The notes under the pieces are model-generated. The model did no database searches and was not told the DNA's origin. It saw only the letters and a list, made by a program, of their open reading frames with translations. The position numbers and the translations under genes were made by a program. A stretch of 64,000 nt of DNA from Staphylococcus pettenkoferi. Lineage in GTDB: Bacteria > Bacillota > Bacilli > Staphylococcales > Staphylococcaceae. Every line of letters begins with the position of its first letter. The first letter of the stretch is position 1. This document shows, one piece after another, positions 49,888-59,236 of this stretch. The stretch covers positions 1 through 64,000 of the forward strand of contig NZ_JANSKK010000002.1 of the NCBI RefSeq assembly GCF_026659735.1. Reading direction: 5' to 3'.

Positions 49888-51015
49888 TTAATACTCTCCT
49901 TTATCGATTTCTTCAAGCACATCGGTAATAATTTTAGATTGGTTGTCGGATAATGACTGATCTGTGACATATCGATAGAATTCATTAATGATTTCAAAGT
50001 CACTTTTTTGATGCATTGTTTGATCAACTTCAAACTGATTGAGTTGCTCATTCATTTCATTATTAATTAGGGATAAAGTATTAGGAAATATATTTTTTAA
50101 TATGGACATAGGATCAGTAACATGGGACATATGGCTTAATCGAAACTGCATATAGTTATCTTTATTCTTAACAAGTAGTCGTTCTTGAACCACGTCCTCA
50201 TAGTCACCAGTCACAATTTCTAATTCACGTTGAGGGGCTAATTTTTTAAAATAACCTTTAAGCTCGTTATCTTTAATTGAAATAATGCGATATCCTTTAG
50301 GTTGATTCACCTCTGAGAATGAGTACTGTAATAGTGAACCACTATATTGGATATACTCAGAATTAATACTAAATGGGTGATGAAGATGACCTAGCAGTAC
50401 GCGATCAAAACTTTCGAAATAACGCTCATTAACTTCTTCAACTGTACCTATTGTTATTTCTCTTTCTGAATCAGAACGTATGCCTCCTTGAACTGTTAAA
50501 TGCCCAATCAGTATATTAATTTCATTACTATTTAGATCTTCAGTCATAAGGTTAATTAACTGGGTAATGCCTTGTTGGTATGTTTGAATTTCATCATTGT
50601 TTAAGTAGTCTTTAATTTCAGCGAGTGTTGCAAAAGGTAATGTATAGAAGTTAACGTCATTTATAATAATCGGCTTCTTAATATCTTCTAATGACGTTCT
50701 AATATGTAAATTAGATTTACTAAACCACTCTGCTCCATAGTTTAATCGCGCTTTACCATCATGGTTACCATTAGTAATAATTAACGGGATGTTTAATTCT
50801 AAATTTAATTCAGCAATTGTCTGTTCAAGTAACTTTACTGCATCTTTATTGGGATAGCTTGTATCATAAAGGTCGCCAGCGATGACGATTACTTCAGGTT
50901 GTTCTTCTTTCATCTCTTCTACAAACTGTTTTAATATATATTCTTGATCTTCTAACAATGACTTTCCATTCAAAATTTTACCTAAGTGCCAATCAGCAGT
51001 GTGTACTATCTTCAT
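49888..51015 (-). CDS. sbcD: SbcD, nuclease complex subunit
   Basis: A 375-residue Mre11-type metallophosphoesterase. Metal-binding motifs appear in order: HTADWHLGK (residues 4-12), [16 protein letters not shown], and GHLH near residue 220. It supplies the endo/exonuclease activity of SbcCD. AGGAGAGG precedes the ATG. A promoter and LexA operator lie 18-66 bases upstream, so sbcD-sbcC is SOS-controlled, as in S. aureus. Confidence 0.95.
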   Translation of the reverse strand: MKIVHTADWHLGKILNGKSLLEDQEYILKQFVEEMKEEQPEVIVIAGDLYDTSYPNKDAVKLLEQTIAELNLELNIPLIITNGNHDGKARLNYGAEWFSKSNLHIRTSLEDIKKPIIINDVNFYTLPFATLAEIKDYLNNDEIQTYQQGITQLINLMTEDLNSNEINILIGHLTVQGGIRSDSEREITIGTVEEVNERYFESFDRVLLGHLHHPFSINSEYIQYSGSLLQYSFSEVNQPKGYRIISIKDNELKGYFKKLAPQRELEIVTGDYEDVVQERLLVKNKDNYMQFRLSHMSHVTDPMSILKNIFPNTLSLINNEMNEQLNQFEVDQTMHQKSDFEIINEFYRYVTDQSLSDNQSKIITDVLEEIDKGEY

Positions 51016-51032
51016 TTCAACCTCTCCTATAC

Positions 51033-51046
51033 AGAACGTTTGTTCG
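51033..51046. promoter_or_regulatory. LexA operator upstream of sbcD
   Basis: CGAACAAACGTTCT on the minus strand matches the SOS box except the final base. It lies just after a predicted promoter TTGCTA-N17-TATTAT (51053-51081), near the transcription start. Confidence 0.85.
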
Positions 51047-51125
51047 CTTTTTATAATATTACAATTTCTAAATCATAGCAAGTAATTTGAGTGGCTCATT
51101 TTACACTATTTCTCAGACAATAAAT

Positions 51126-51185
51126 ATAGAAAAAGAGTAGCCTCACTTTAAATCGCCTAGGACTAAAGTAAAGAACTACTCTTTC
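51126..51185 (-). terminator. Nested-hairpin terminator
   Basis: AAGAGTAG (about 51133) pairs with CTACTCTT (51174-51181); inside, ACTTTA pairs with TAAAGT. A T run follows on the minus strand. It ends the 51233-52012 gene before the sbcD operator. Confidence 0.75.
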
Positions 51186-51232
51186 TCATATATTAAGTTA
51201 AAAATGCAATGACTTGTTAAAATTGAGCACTT

Positions 51233-52012
51233 TTATTTATTAAACCACTCAGATATTTTGTTCTTAATCTCATCGAGTTTAGAATTGACTTTATCTAACT
51301 CTTCTTGCATCTTGCTTTCATTTCCGTTGTTTCTCTCTTGTTGTGCTTTATCTAGATTATCGGCAGTATCTTGATAGTCATTCGCTACTTTTTGAGACTG
51401 CTCGTCACTAGTTTTAGATTTCAAATCATTAATCTTTTGTTTAAGTTGATCTAATTTAGACTGAGTATCTTCTTTGTTGTTTTGGATACTATCTTTAGTT
51501 TCTTGAATTTGTTGTTTAATATCGTCAGATTGTTTCTGAACGTAATCTTTATCTTCGTTACTTGGTTCTTTCTGTTCTGTTTGTTGGTTATCTGAATTTG
51601 TATTCTGTTGATCATCATGAGTTGTACAAGCTTTTACAACGAAGATAACTACCACGATAAGCAAGATGATTAAACCGATACTTAGCCATTTGGTCATTGA
51701 CTTTCGTTTATTAATCTCATCGCGTTGTTGCCAGTCGCGTTCTCGATCACGGTCAGTATAGTAATCTTCTGGTCGACTTTGAATCCGACGATCCTCATCG
51801 TAAGTTTCTTTGTTTCTCTCATAGCGACTCATGCTATTTCTGCGATAATCATCATATAATAATCTGCCAAATACTCGATATTCTTCACTATCGTTAATAG
51901 TGTGTGTGTTAAGTTCAGTATTCACTCTACCATTTTTATCTAGAGCGATTATTTTCCCATCATCTTCAATTTTTAAAATTTGTGGGTAATTTTTTAAATC
52001 TTGATTGCTCAT
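51233..52012 (-). CDS. Membrane protein with extracellular coiled coil, unknown function
   Basis: A 259-residue protein. Residues 1-105 are charged and cytoplasmic (RYERNKETYDEDRR region), followed by one membrane helix (about 108-128), then a Gln/Asn/Lys-rich segment and a long heptad-type coiled coil (about 155-250) ending in a tryptophan-containing EWFNK. Topology suggests type II orientation with the coil outside. The start at 52012 is chosen because GAGGAGA is seven bases before that ATG, whereas the upstream ATG abuts it. I know of no assigned function; the layout resembles wall- or division-associated small bitopic proteins. Confidence 0.8.
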   Translation of the reverse strand: MSNQDLKNYPQILKIEDDGKIIALDKNGRVNTELNTHTINDSEEYRVFGRLLYDDYRRNSMSRYERNKETYDEDRRIQSRPEDYYTDRDRERDWQQRDEINKRKSMTKWLSIGLIILLIVVVIFVVKACTTHDDQQNTNSDNQQTEQKEPSNEDKDYVQKQSDDIKQQIQETKDSIQNNKEDTQSKLDQLKQKINDLKSKTSDEQSQKVANDYQDTADNLDKAQQERNNGNESKMQEELDKVNSKLDEIKNKISEWFNK

Positions 52013-52114
52013 AATCATTCTCCTCTATTTTATTGATGTACTAATAGAGTTAGTTAACATACAATACTATTGCTCTACCCACATTATATAGGAAAATAGT
52101 TCACAAGACATCCA

Positions 52115-52825
52115 TTATAGAGTAACTTTGTCTATATTGTCATCGCCTTTCATTATTGCGTGAAGATTATCTCCGCTACCGGTCTTTTTAACTACACCAA
52201 TCATTTTAGTAGAACCAACTTTTTTAGGTTTACATACACTATTAAATTCTTCATTTAAATCACTATTATAATCCAATATAATATCATTTATTTCATCATC
52301 TGAATCATCATCGAATTTTGAAGTCTCTATTCTAGAAGTTTTTGTAGTACCTTTCACCGCTTTCACTTCAGTAGTCATCGTTTGTTTTTTGGGTTCTTTG
52401 TATTTTAATTTTTTAGCTTCTTTTAATTCTTTCTTTCTATCTTCTTTAAATTTGTCATCAGAAGAACTTAAATTTTCGTAAAGGTCAATTTTTTTTCGTT
52501 TAGCATCTTTGAACGCTTTTTTATCTTCTTTTTTTGCCATTTTAACTAGATCTTTATCACTTTTTTTCTCAGCTTCCCCGACGTTCATATGTTTTTCTCT
52601 AAAGTTATACAAAGTAGCCTTTCCGTCTTCAATATTTGCGATACCGTCTAAATATTGATCTTTATCTATTTCATCATCGCTATCCTCATAGAGCAATACT
52701 ACATGATTACCTTTATTAAGTTGGTCAGTAAAACTAACTGTCTTCCCTTTTTTATCACTCTTGCTTTGGCCACAAGCCCCTAAAATAAAAATAGTAGATA
52801 AAATTAATACTAAAAATTTCTTCAT
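52115..52825 (-). CDS. Predicted lipoprotein, unknown function
   Basis: A 236-residue protein with a lipoprotein signal: MKKFLVLILSTIFILGAC, Cys18 after the lipobox ILGA. The mature part is very rich in Lys, Asp and Glu, with a Lys-dense helical stretch (about residues 80-150), then a Thr/Ser-rich and acidic C-terminal region. CGGAGGATTT precedes the ATG. It stands alone between ccdC and the coiled-coil gene. I do not recognise the family. Confidence 0.78.
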   Translation of the reverse strand: MKKFLVLILSTIFILGACGQSKSDKKGKTVSFTDQLNKGNHVVLLYEDSDDEIDKDQYLDGIANIEDGKATLYNFREKHMNVGEAEKKSDKDLVKMAKKEDKKAFKDAKRKKIDLYENLSSSDDKFKEDRKKELKEAKKLKYKEPKKQTMTTEVKAVKGTTKTSRIETSKFDDDSDDEINDIILDYNSDLNEEFNSVCKPKKVGSTKMIGVVKKTGSGDNLHAIMKGDDNIDKVTL

Positions 52826-52946
52826 AATATAAATCCTCCGCTATATCTATTTGGAATAATATTTCCATGATAGATGATAACTTAAATTCAATAAAATGAT
52901 AATACTTTTTAGGAAATTAATTCAAAAAAGTTCGACTTAATACGAA

Positions 52947-52984
52947 TAAAACCGTTTACCTAATTAAAGATAAACGGTTTAAAT
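52947..52984 (-). terminator. Rho-independent terminator of the CcdC-like gene
   Basis: AAACCGTTTA (52949-52958) pairs with TAAACGGTTT (52971-52980), one base beyond the coding region; T-rich on the minus strand. Confidence 0.78.
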
Positions 52985-52985
52985 A

Positions 52986-53453
52986 TTATTGAATCATTTG
53001 TTTTTGTAACTTTTTAAATCTATATAACATTGCTAAACGCCAAGGTACAATCATACTGAAAGCTAATAAGAAGAACATACCTGCGAGCTGTCCTGGGTCG
53101 ATCGTATTACTAACAAAAATCTTAATGACAGTTCTTATTACTAGTAAACTAATCAAAATAATTGGAAAGGCTTTAGATCTCTTCATATAAATCTCACTGC
53201 CTTGAACTTCAAATTTGGATGTCCAAATTAATACACTTGAAAATATCACGCCAAGTATTATTGATTCTAGAATTTCCATACCAGTGAGTCTAAAGTAAGG
53301 AACGACATACATCAATGCACCAGTTGCCATGAAGAAAGGTGGTAAGATTATTTTCTTTTCATTAACTGGAAATTTCTGAGCTTTCATTCGTATGATAATA
53401 ACAGCAATACCCATTAAAAAAGCGAAAGCTATGGAGAATATAAGATAAAGCAC
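52986..53453 (-). CDS. ccdC: CcdC family membrane protein
   Basis: A 155-residue protein with about five membrane helices and a short basic C-terminus (RFKKLQKQMIQ). The pattern RMKAQKFPVNEKKIILPPFFMATGALMYVVPYFR after the first helix is typical of the CcdC/YneJ (DUF1453) family, named from the Bacillus gene next to ccdA. Direct involvement in cytochrome maturation is doubtful in staphylococci. The start is GTG, five bases after GAAGGTG. Confidence 0.85.
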   Translation of the reverse strand: MLYLIFSIAFAFLMGIAVIIIRMKAQKFPVNEKKIILPPFFMATGALMYVVPYFRLTGMEILESIILGVIFSSVLIWTSKFEVQGSEIYMKRSKAFPIILISLLVIRTVIKIFVSNTIDPGQLAGMFFLLAFSMIVPWRLAMLYRFKKLQKQMIQ

Positions 53454-53597
53454 ATTTACACCTTCTTTTATACAATTATGACTTATTCATAGTCGACATT
53501 ATACCACTAACACTTTCTAATATCAGTAAATTTAATGAGTTAATTTTTAACATATGACGTCCTATTTAAAGTGTCTACATCGTATTCTGACATACTG

Positions 53598-53650
53598 AAA
53601 AAAAGAAGGGCTAAAAGCGACATAATACATACGCTTCTAGCCCTTTTTTA
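53598..53650. terminator. Terminator of the UPF0154 gene
   Basis: AGGGCTAAAAGCG (53607-53619) pairs with CGCTTCTAGCCCT (53632-53644). T runs occur on both sides (AAAAAAA left, TTTTTT right), so either direction is possible. Confidence 0.85.
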
Positions 53651-53654
53651 CAAA

Positions 53655-53894
53655 TTATTTACCTTTTTTCATTTTGCTATCCATGTTTTTATTCATCATT
53701 GTCATCATTTGATTTATTTTTTTGTGTGAAGGTTTTTGACCCATTTGCATCATCATCATACGTAACATTTCTTCATTAATTGGTGGGTTCTTTTTAAAAT
53801 AGTCCATCATATATTTTCTAGCTAAGAAGAAACCGCCAATTAAACCGATGATGAGTGCAAGGACAATTAATAAAATTGCTAACCATGTTGCCAT
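53655..53894 (-). CDS. UPF0154 (YneF-like) membrane protein
   Basis: A 79-residue protein: one N-terminal membrane helix with a Gly-rich end ([14 protein letters not shown]), followed by [21 protein letters not shown] and a Met/Lys-rich tail, the UPF0154 pattern. The frame starts four codons earlier at GTG, but homologues begin MATWLAI, and GTGGGTGAG is properly placed for the ATG at 53894. Function unknown. The neighbour tkt is conserved in Bacillus too. Confidence 0.9.
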   Translation of the reverse strand: MATWLAILLIVLALIIGLIGGFFLARKYMMDYFKKNPPINEEMLRMMMMQMGQKPSHKKINQMMTMMNKNMDSKMKKGK

Positions 53895-54030
53895 AATCTC
53901 ACCCACTTTCTTTATCCGTTTGCATTTTACTAAATTAATAGATTTAATTCAAGATTATCATCAAATCTACAGTTACTAACTTTTAAAGTATACCAACTAA
54001 GGTGAGATATTGTAAACATGCTTTTTTTAA

Positions 54031-54066
54031 AGGAGTAGAACATAACAGTATTTATACTCTACTCCT
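54031..54066 (-). terminator. Hairpin downstream of tkt
   Basis: AGGAGTAGA (54031-54039) pairs with TCTACTCCT (54058-54066). The T run is poor on either strand, so termination strength is uncertain. Confidence 0.6.
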
Positions 54067-54093
54067 ATAAAAAATCAAAGATTAATTATTTAC

Positions 54094-56082
54094 TTAAAAT
54101 GTTTGAATTTGGTTTAGGATATCTTCTTTAGTAAAGCCATATTTTTCAACTACTAAACCACCTGGCGCACTCGCACCAAATTCATCAATAGCAATGACTT
54201 TACCTTCTGTACCGACATATTTGTGCCAACCTAGGGAGGAAGCCATTTCAATCGCTACACGTTTAGTAATATGCTTAGGTAAGATTTGTTCTTTGTATTC
54301 TTCATCTTGTTGATCGAATGCGTGCCAGTTAGGCATTGAAACAACACGGACACCTTTGTTTTGAGCCTCTAAATCTTTAGCTGCTTCAACAGCAAGACTT
54401 ACTTCTGAACCAGATGCTAATAATAAGTATTCTACTTCTTGTTCTGATTCATACACAACATAAGCACCTTTGCGTACACCCTTTTCAAGATCTTGTTGAT
54501 CTACATCCAATGTTGGTAAGTTTTGACGTGTTAATACTAGAGAAGTAGGGGTAGATTCAGATTCTAATGCGACTTGCCAAGCTACACGTGTTTCGTTACC
54601 ATCAGCCGGACGAATCACGTTCATATTAGGAATGGCTCTAAGTCCAGCTAATTGTTCGATTGGTTCATGTGTAGGTCCATCTTCACCGACAGCAATAGAA
54701 TCGTGAGTGAAAATAAATGTAGAATTTAACCCCATGAGCGCTGAAAGTCTTAATGCAGGTTTCAAGTAGTCGCTAAACACGAAGAACGTCGCTCCATAAG
54801 GATGAATACCACCGTGAGCAGCCATACCATTTACCGCTGCACCCATAGCAAATTCACGTACACCAAACCAAATATTTTTACCTTCAGGATGATCTTTGTC
54901 AAAATCTATGGCTTCTTTAACATTAGATTTATTTGAACCAGCTAAGTCGGCTGAACCACCAAAGAATGAAGGAACACTTTTACTAAGTGCTTGAATAATT
55001 TCACCAGAATCAGCACGTGATGCTGCGTTGTGCTCACTATCAAAATGAGGTAACTCTTGTTCATATTGTGATGGTAATTTACCGCTAATAGCTAATTTGA
55101 ATTCTTCACCTAAATCAGGATATTCATTTGAGTATGCTTCAACTAATTTGTTCCATTCATCTTCATTACTATTCGCACGTTTTAACATCGTATCTTTAAA
55201 GATTTGATAAACTTCATCTGGTACATTAAAACGTTTTTCAGGATCTAAACCATAATTTTCAAACGCTACCTTTCTTTCATCATCGCCTAATGGTGCACCA
55301 TGAACACCATGTGTTCCTTGTTTATTTGTAGCGCCAAATCCAATGATTGTCTTAACTTCAATAATTGTTGGACCATTTTGAGTTTTAGCTTGTTGAATTG
55401 CCCCATCAATCGCTTCAATGTCATTACCATCTTTAACTAAGATGTGGTTCCAACCATATGATTCAAAGCGTTGTTTAGTATCTTCAGAGAAGGCTTTATT
55501 TAAGTCACCATCTAATGAAATATCATTTGAGTCATAAAGAACAATCAGTTTATCTAATTGATTATGACCAGCAAATGAGGCTGCTTCGTGAGAAATACCT
55601 TCCATGAGGTCACCATCTGATGCTAAAACGTAGGTATAGTGGTCTACAACATCATAGTTATCTTTGTTAAATTTACCAGCAAGATGTTTCTCTGCTAAGG
55701 CCATACCAACTGACATAGCTAATCCTTGACCTAGCGGACCAGTAGTAATTTCTACGCCTTCAGTATGTTTAAATTCAGGGTGCCCAGGTGTCTTAGAGCC
55801 CCACTGTCTAAAGTTCTTCATTTCTTCCATTTCTAAGCTACCTGAAATATGAAGTAGACTATAAAGTAAAGCTGAACCGTGACCAGCTGATAGAACGAAT
55901 CTATCTCTGTTGAAATAATTACTAGATTGGGGATTAAAATTTAAGTGACGTGTCCATAATGTATATACCATTGGCGCTGCACCCATAGGTAGGCCTGGGT
56001 GTCCAGAGCCAGCTTGTTCAATTGCATCTATACTCAGTGCTCTAATTGTATCAATAGCTAATTGATCTTGTTCGTTAAACAT
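54094..56082 (-). CDS. tkt: Transketolase
   Basis: A 662-residue thiamine-diphosphate enzyme of the pentose phosphate pathway. The cofactor motif [32 protein letters not shown] lies near residue 154; [25 protein letters not shown] and the transketolase motif 2 ([21 protein letters not shown]) are present. GGAAGTCATATAG precedes the ATG. Cytoplasmic, monocistronic. Confidence 0.97.
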   Translation of the reverse strand: MFNEQDQLAIDTIRALSIDAIEQAGSGHPGLPMGAAPMVYTLWTRHLNFNPQSSNYFNRDRFVLSAGHGSALLYSLLHISGSLEMEEMKNFRQWGSKTPGHPEFKHTEGVEITTGPLGQGLAMSVGMALAEKHLAGKFNKDNYDVVDHYTYVLASDGDLMEGISHEAASFAGHNQLDKLIVLYDSNDISLDGDLNKAFSEDTKQRFESYGWNHILVKDGNDIEAIDGAIQQAKTQNGPTIIEVKTIIGFGATNKQGTHGVHGAPLGDDERKVAFENYGLDPEKRFNVPDEVYQIFKDTMLKRANSNEDEWNKLVEAYSNEYPDLGEEFKLAISGKLPSQYEQELPHFDSEHNAASRADSGEIIQALSKSVPSFFGGSADLAGSNKSNVKEAIDFDKDHPEGKNIWFGVREFAMGAAVNGMAAHGGIHPYGATFFVFSDYLKPALRLSALMGLNSTFIFTHDSIAVGEDGPTHEPIEQLAGLRAIPNMNVIRPADGNETRVAWQVALESESTPTSLVLTRQNLPTLDVDQQDLEKGVRKGAYVVYESEQEVEYLLLASGSEVSLAVEAAKDLEAQNKGVRVVSMPNWHAFDQQDEEYKEQILPKHITKRVAIEMASSLGWHKYVGTEGKVIAIDEFGASAPGGLVVEKYGFTKEDILNQIQTF

Positions 56083-56195
56083 CTATATGACTTCCTTTCT
56101 AAACATCTACTTATCAATTATTATAACTTAATTGAAAATAGCTTAACAAAAGATTCACCTTTTAGTAATATAAGCACTTTCACTATTAATATAAA

Positions 56196-56447
56196 TTAAT
56201 CTTTCTTCTCAGAATCTTGGTTTTGTTCTCTCATTTTTTTGACTTTCTCCGGTGTTACATCATTACCTTCTGGATCTATCACTTTTGTATTTTCAATTTG
56301 TTTCTTAAATCCTTCTCTAAATGAACGTAAATATTCTTTACGTAATTTCTCTTGTTCTTTCTTTTCCTTTTCAGTTAATCCTTGTTCTTTTTTCTTTTTA
56401 GCTAATTCATTAATACGTTCGATATTAAGACTATCTTTACCTGACAT
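56196..56447 (-). CDS. ynzC: DUF896/UPF0291 (YnzC-like) protein
   Basis: An 83-residue, highly charged helical-hairpin protein. The block RINELAKKKKEQGLTEKEKKEQEKLRKEYLRSFR is the DUF896 signature. In Bacillus ynzC follows yneA in the SOS-induced yneA operon; here it lies downstream of sosA but a terminator intervenes. AAGGAGG precedes the ATG. Function unknown. Confidence 0.92.
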   Translation of the reverse strand: MSGKDSLNIERINELAKKKKEQGLTEKEKKEQEKLRKEYLRSFREGFKKQIENTKVIDPEGNDVTPEKVKKMREQNQDSEKKD

Positions 56448-56489
56448 AATTAACCTCCTTAGGTGACGAATTTATACGAAGAATATACC

Positions 56490-56527
56490 AAAAAAGTGAG
56501 CCAAACTAAAACAGTTTCGCTCACTCC
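56490..56527 (-). terminator. Rho-independent terminator of sosA
   Basis: On the minus strand GTGAGCGAAACT pairs with AGTTTGGCTCAC, then six T. Confidence 0.88.
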
Positions 56528-56550
56528 TCATCTTCCTAATATATGATATA

Positions 56551-56817
56551 TTAATTTGCTTTAGCAATTAAAGGTTTAGAGACATTCTCATCTTCTTTAT
56601 ATTGACTCGGTAAGTCATCTTGAGCTTTTAAATGTTCAGTTCGCTTTTCTTGTTCGTGTTGAGCCGTAGAGCTAGAAATACTATGATCCGTCATTTCGTA
56701 CGTCTGTTCCGTTGTTCCATTTACATTTGCGCTAATAAAAAATATAGTACAAAGGACTACAGTAGCAATAAACACCGCAATATAAGGACTTAAATGAAAT
56801 TTATTTATCAAAGTCAA
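56551..56817 (-). CDS. sosA: SosA, SOS-induced cell division inhibitor
   Basis: An 88-residue bitopic protein divergent from lexA. One membrane helix (about residues 11-29) is followed by a polar extracellular tail (STAQHEQEKRTEHLKAQ) ending in AKAN. Position, size and topology match staphylococcal SosA, the counterpart of Bacillus YneA that stalls division during DNA damage and is turned over by a membrane protease. No LysM domain is present, unlike YneA. The start is TTG, after GGAGTGAG. Three LexA boxes lie between it and lexA. Sequence similarity is low, so the assignment leans on context. Confidence 0.82.
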   Translation of the reverse strand: MTLINKFHLSPYIAVFIATVVLCTIFFISANVNGTTEQTYEMTDHSISSSTAQHEQEKRTEHLKAQDDLPSQYKEDENVSKPLIAKAN

Positions 56818-56831
56818 TTACTCTCACTCCT

Positions 56832-56845
56832 AGAACGTTTGTTTG
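56832..56845. promoter_or_regulatory. LexA operator A (sosA-proximal)
   Basis: AGAACGTTTGTTTG, an SOS-type box, sits 15 bases upstream of the sosA start codon. Confidence 0.75.
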
Positions 56846-56860
56846 TATTAATAACTTACC

Positions 56861-56874
56861 AGAACATAAGTTCT
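56861..56874. promoter_or_regulatory. LexA operator B (middle)
   Basis: AGAACATAAGTTCT, a close SOS-box palindrome, lies midway between sosA and lexA. Confidence 0.72.
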
Positions 56875-56889
56875 CTGTCAACACTTAAA

Positions 56890-56903
56890 CGAACAAACGT
56901 TTG
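56890..56903. promoter_or_regulatory. LexA operator C over the lexA -35
   Basis: CGAACAAACGTTTG overlaps the -35 of the predicted lexA promoter (TTGTAA 56901-56906, 17-base spacer, extended -10 TGCTATAAT ending 56929). This placement fits autorepression. Confidence 0.85.
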
Positions 56904-56960
56904 TAAAAGGCTATAAAGCATGCTATAATTAACTCAAACCTATTTAGGAGAGTGCCTATA

Positions 56961-57584
56961 ATGAAAGAATTAACTAAACGTCAAAGTGAAATATTCGATT
57001 TTATCAAGTATGTCGTACAGAACAAAGGTTACCCACCAAGTGTTCGTGAAATAGGAGAAGCAGTTGGACTTGCTTCTAGCTCTACAGTACATGGACATTT
57101 ATCAAGATTAGAAGAAAAGGGTTATATTAGACGAGACCCTACAAAGCCGAGAGCCATTGAAATTGTTAATGAAGAATTAGAAGATGCTATTGATATTGAA
57201 GAAACAATACAAGTCCCTGTCATTGGCAAGGTTACTGCGGGTGTACCTATAACAGCAGTCGAAAATGTCGAAGAGTACTTCCCATTACCTGAACATTTTA
57301 CATCAACACATAATAGCGATATCTTCATATTAAATGTTGTAGGAGATAGTATGATAGAAGCTGGAATTTTAAACGGCGATAAAGTCATTGTACGCAGCCA
57401 ATCTATAGCCGAAAATGGAGATATTATTGTAGCGATGACAGAAGATGAAGAAGCAACTGTTAAACGTTTCTTTAAAGAAAAAACACGTTATCGTTTACAA
57501 CCTGAAAATAGTACAATGGATCCAATATATTTAGACCAAGTAAGCGTATTAGGAAAGGTAGTAGGATTATTTAGAGAAATGTAA
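56961..57584 (+). CDS. lexA: LexA, SOS repressor
   Basis: A 207-residue repressor. The N-terminal winged helix has the DNA-reading segment [25 protein letters not shown] (residues 26-50). The self-cleavage site is Ala93-Gly94 (VTAGVP), and the catalytic pair is Ser130 (VGDSMIEAG) and Lys168 (ATVKRF). AGGAGAGTG precedes the ATG at 56961; the longer frame from a GTG is not needed. It should control the boxes found before the Y-family polymerase, parE, sbcD, sosA and itself. Confidence 0.97.
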   Translation: MKELTKRQSEIFDFIKYVVQNKGYPPSVREIGEAVGLASSSTVHGHLSRLEEKGYIRRDPTKPRAIEIVNEELEDAIDIEETIQVPVIGKVTAGVPITAVENVEEYFPLPEHFTSTHNSDIFILNVVGDSMIEAGILNGDKVIVRSQSIAENGDIIVAMTEDEEATVKRFFKEKTRYRLQPENSTMDPIYLDQVSVLGKVVGLFREM

Positions 57585-57641
57585 ATGACGTTACTTCCAT
57601 GACACTCTCATCTAAATAATTTACGACGTTTCATTATATAC

Positions 57642-57682
57642 GATTAAAAGGGAGCTAAGCTTAGCCTAACTCCCTTTTAATC
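57642..57682. terminator. Terminator of lexA
   Basis: A perfect 13-bp stem, GATTAAAAGGGAG (57642-57654) with CTCCCTTTTAATC (57670-57682), 58 bases after lexA. It overlaps the stop codon of the tiny minus-strand frame next to it. Confidence 0.85.
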
Positions 57683-57754
57683 GTCATTTTTATCTAATAC
57701 ATCTTTAATTTTATCTAAAATATCTTCAGTCTGCTGTTTTTGTTTATTAGACAT
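57677..57754 (-). CDS. Possible 25-residue microprotein
   Basis: A short minus-strand frame encodes a 25-residue charged peptide beginning MSNKQKQQTEDILDKI and ending DKNDD, a probable amphipathic helix. GAGGATGAG lies about 11 bases upstream of the ATG. Its stop codon lies in the lexA terminator stem. The residue pattern is not what random AT-rich sequence gives. I do not recognise it; expression is unproven. Confidence 0.45.
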   Translation of the reverse strand: MSNKQKQQTEDILDKIKDVLDKNDD

Positions 57755-57822
57755 ATTTTACTCATCCTCACAAAAGTTACTTACCCTTGTACGTCACTTT
57801 CAAACATTCAATAAATCTCAGT

Positions 57823-58845
57823 TTAATACGTGTAGTTTTCTGTCCAATATGGTTGATCTCCATCATTGAAATCTACACCTACACCGATATTTTTAAACTC
57901 TTTTCTCAAGATGTTCTTTCTATGACCTAATGAATTCATTAAACCTTGGTGGGCATAAATACTACTTTGCTGACCAGAAGCGATATTTTCACCAGCCCCA
58001 TTGAAGCTGATACCATCATGTTTTAAACGGTCGAATGGTGATTGATTTGATTTATTAGTATGATCAAAGTAGTTATTATCGGCCATATCCTTACTGTGCT
58101 TTCGAGCCACTGTAGCGATATCATCATCAAACGTTAATGTATTCAAACCGCGTTGTGCTCTTTCAGCATTGATTAAATCAAAGTTCTGTTGTTCAAAGCC
58201 GCGAGCAAGATGCGACGAAGGTTGTCCGTATCTAGACTGCAAACGTTTTTCCATCTTATCGCTAACTTGAAGTAATGCCGTCGCGTTATTATGGTTATGT
58301 TTATCATAAAATATTGTCGTGTAGATATTATCATTATGGAATACATCATAACCGTCGTCGTTTTCTTCATATCTAACATGATTTTTTTCTTTATACTTAA
58401 TAGGATCGCCTAATTTATCTCTGACTACAGACTTAGGACTACCGTATTTAAGTTTTTGCTTAGAAGAAATTAAATTTTGGTTCGTATATAAGGTGTTAAC
58501 TTTATGATCTAAATAACTTACCATAACAAAGTTCTTATAATGAGCGTCGTGATACGCGTACCACTTAGTTCCGTATTCGTTACTCGTTGTACGTTGCGCT
58601 TTACCTAATTTATTCTCTACCTCTGATTGCGTCATGTTAAGTTGAATGTTATTGACTGCAAATTCCTGCTTACTGGGTACCTTTAAAGCTTCATTGCTTA
58701 CTGAGGTTGATCGTGTCCATTTCTCTAACTTAGCTTGAGCATTGTCATGGAGTTGTGTTAAAAAGTGTGGCTCTTTGAAAGGGATTATTAATACAAGTAA
58801 CAAGAGGAGAACGACATAAGTAAATAACCTTTTAATTATAAGCAC
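57823..58845 (-). CDS. CAP-domain protein with N-terminal CAP-associated domain
   Basis: A 340-residue protein with a single N-terminal membrane helix or signal (residues 5-24), a CAP-associated domain (about 65-205, with repeated KLGKAQRTT / KLGDPIKYKE units), and a C-terminal CAP/SCP domain (about 215-340: NAERAQRGLNTLTFDDDIATVARKHSKDMA, FDHTNKSNQSPFDRL, GENIASG, SLGHRKNIL, YWTENYTY). Probably exported and membrane-anchored. Bacterial CAP proteins are of uncertain function. The start is GTG, only three bases after AAGG, so initiation could be weak or lie elsewhere. Confidence 0.88.
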   Translation of the reverse strand: MLIIKRLFTYVVLLLLLVLIIPFKEPHFLTQLHDNAQAKLEKWTRSTSVSNEALKVPSKQEFAVNNIQLNMTQSEVENKLGKAQRTTSNEYGTKWYAYHDAHYKNFVMVSYLDHKVNTLYTNQNLISSKQKLKYGSPKSVVRDKLGDPIKYKEKNHVRYEENDDGYDVFHNDNIYTTIFYDKHNHNNATALLQVSDKMEKRLQSRYGQPSSHLARGFEQQNFDLINAERAQRGLNTLTFDDDIATVARKHSKDMADNNYFDHTNKSNQSPFDRLKHDGISFNGAGENIASGQQSSIYAHQGLMNSLGHRKNILRKEFKNIGVGVDFNDGDQPYWTENYTY

Positions 58846-58925
58846 CTACCTTACACATATTTTTATAATAGGAAATTAAATTTAGTTATTTACATAGTAA
58901 TTCCTTTCTTGTCGGTTGTAAATTA

Positions 58926-59195
58926 TTACCAACTTGACTTTTTAACTCCAGGTATTTGACCTTTATGTGCATGTTCTCGAAATGCAATACGTGACATTTC
59001 AAATTTACGCAATACACCTCGAGGTCTCCCTGTCACTTTACAACGTCGTGTTAAACGTGTTGGAGAAGAATCTCTCGGTAATTTTCTTAATGCTTCATAA
59101 TCTCCTTTCGCTTTCAACTCTTTACGTAAGTTGTAATATTTGTTTACGAGTGCTTCACGTTTTTGTTCTTTTGCTATTTTGGACTTCTTAGCCAT
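58926..59195 (-). CDS. rpsN: 30S ribosomal protein S14, zinc-independent paralogue
   Basis: An 89-residue S14 of the long form without the CxxC zinc ribbon (single Cys in [12 protein letters not shown]). It replaces the 61-residue zinc-binding form when zinc is scarce. [31 protein letters not shown] is the family C-terminus. AAGAGG precedes the ATG. A Zur-like box overlaps the region between its promoter (TTGCAA-N16-TAGTAT, 59238-59265) and the start codon. Divergent from rpmG. Confidence 0.96.
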   Translation of the reverse strand: MAKKSKIAKEQKREALVNKYYNLRKELKAKGDYEALRKLPRDSSPTRLTRRCKVTGRPRGVLRKFEMSRIAFREHAHKGQIPGVKKSSW

Positions 59196-59215
59196 TATTT
59201 TCTACCTCTTTTCTT

Positions 59216-59236
59216 AAATCGTAATTATTACGTTTT
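59216..59236. promoter_or_regulatory. Zur-like box upstream of rpsN
   Basis: A 9-1-9 type palindrome: left half AAATCGTAA, right half TTACGTTTT around TTA. It matches the Bacillus Zur consensus at all but one position and lies 20 bases before rpsN, just after the -10. Confidence 0.75.
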
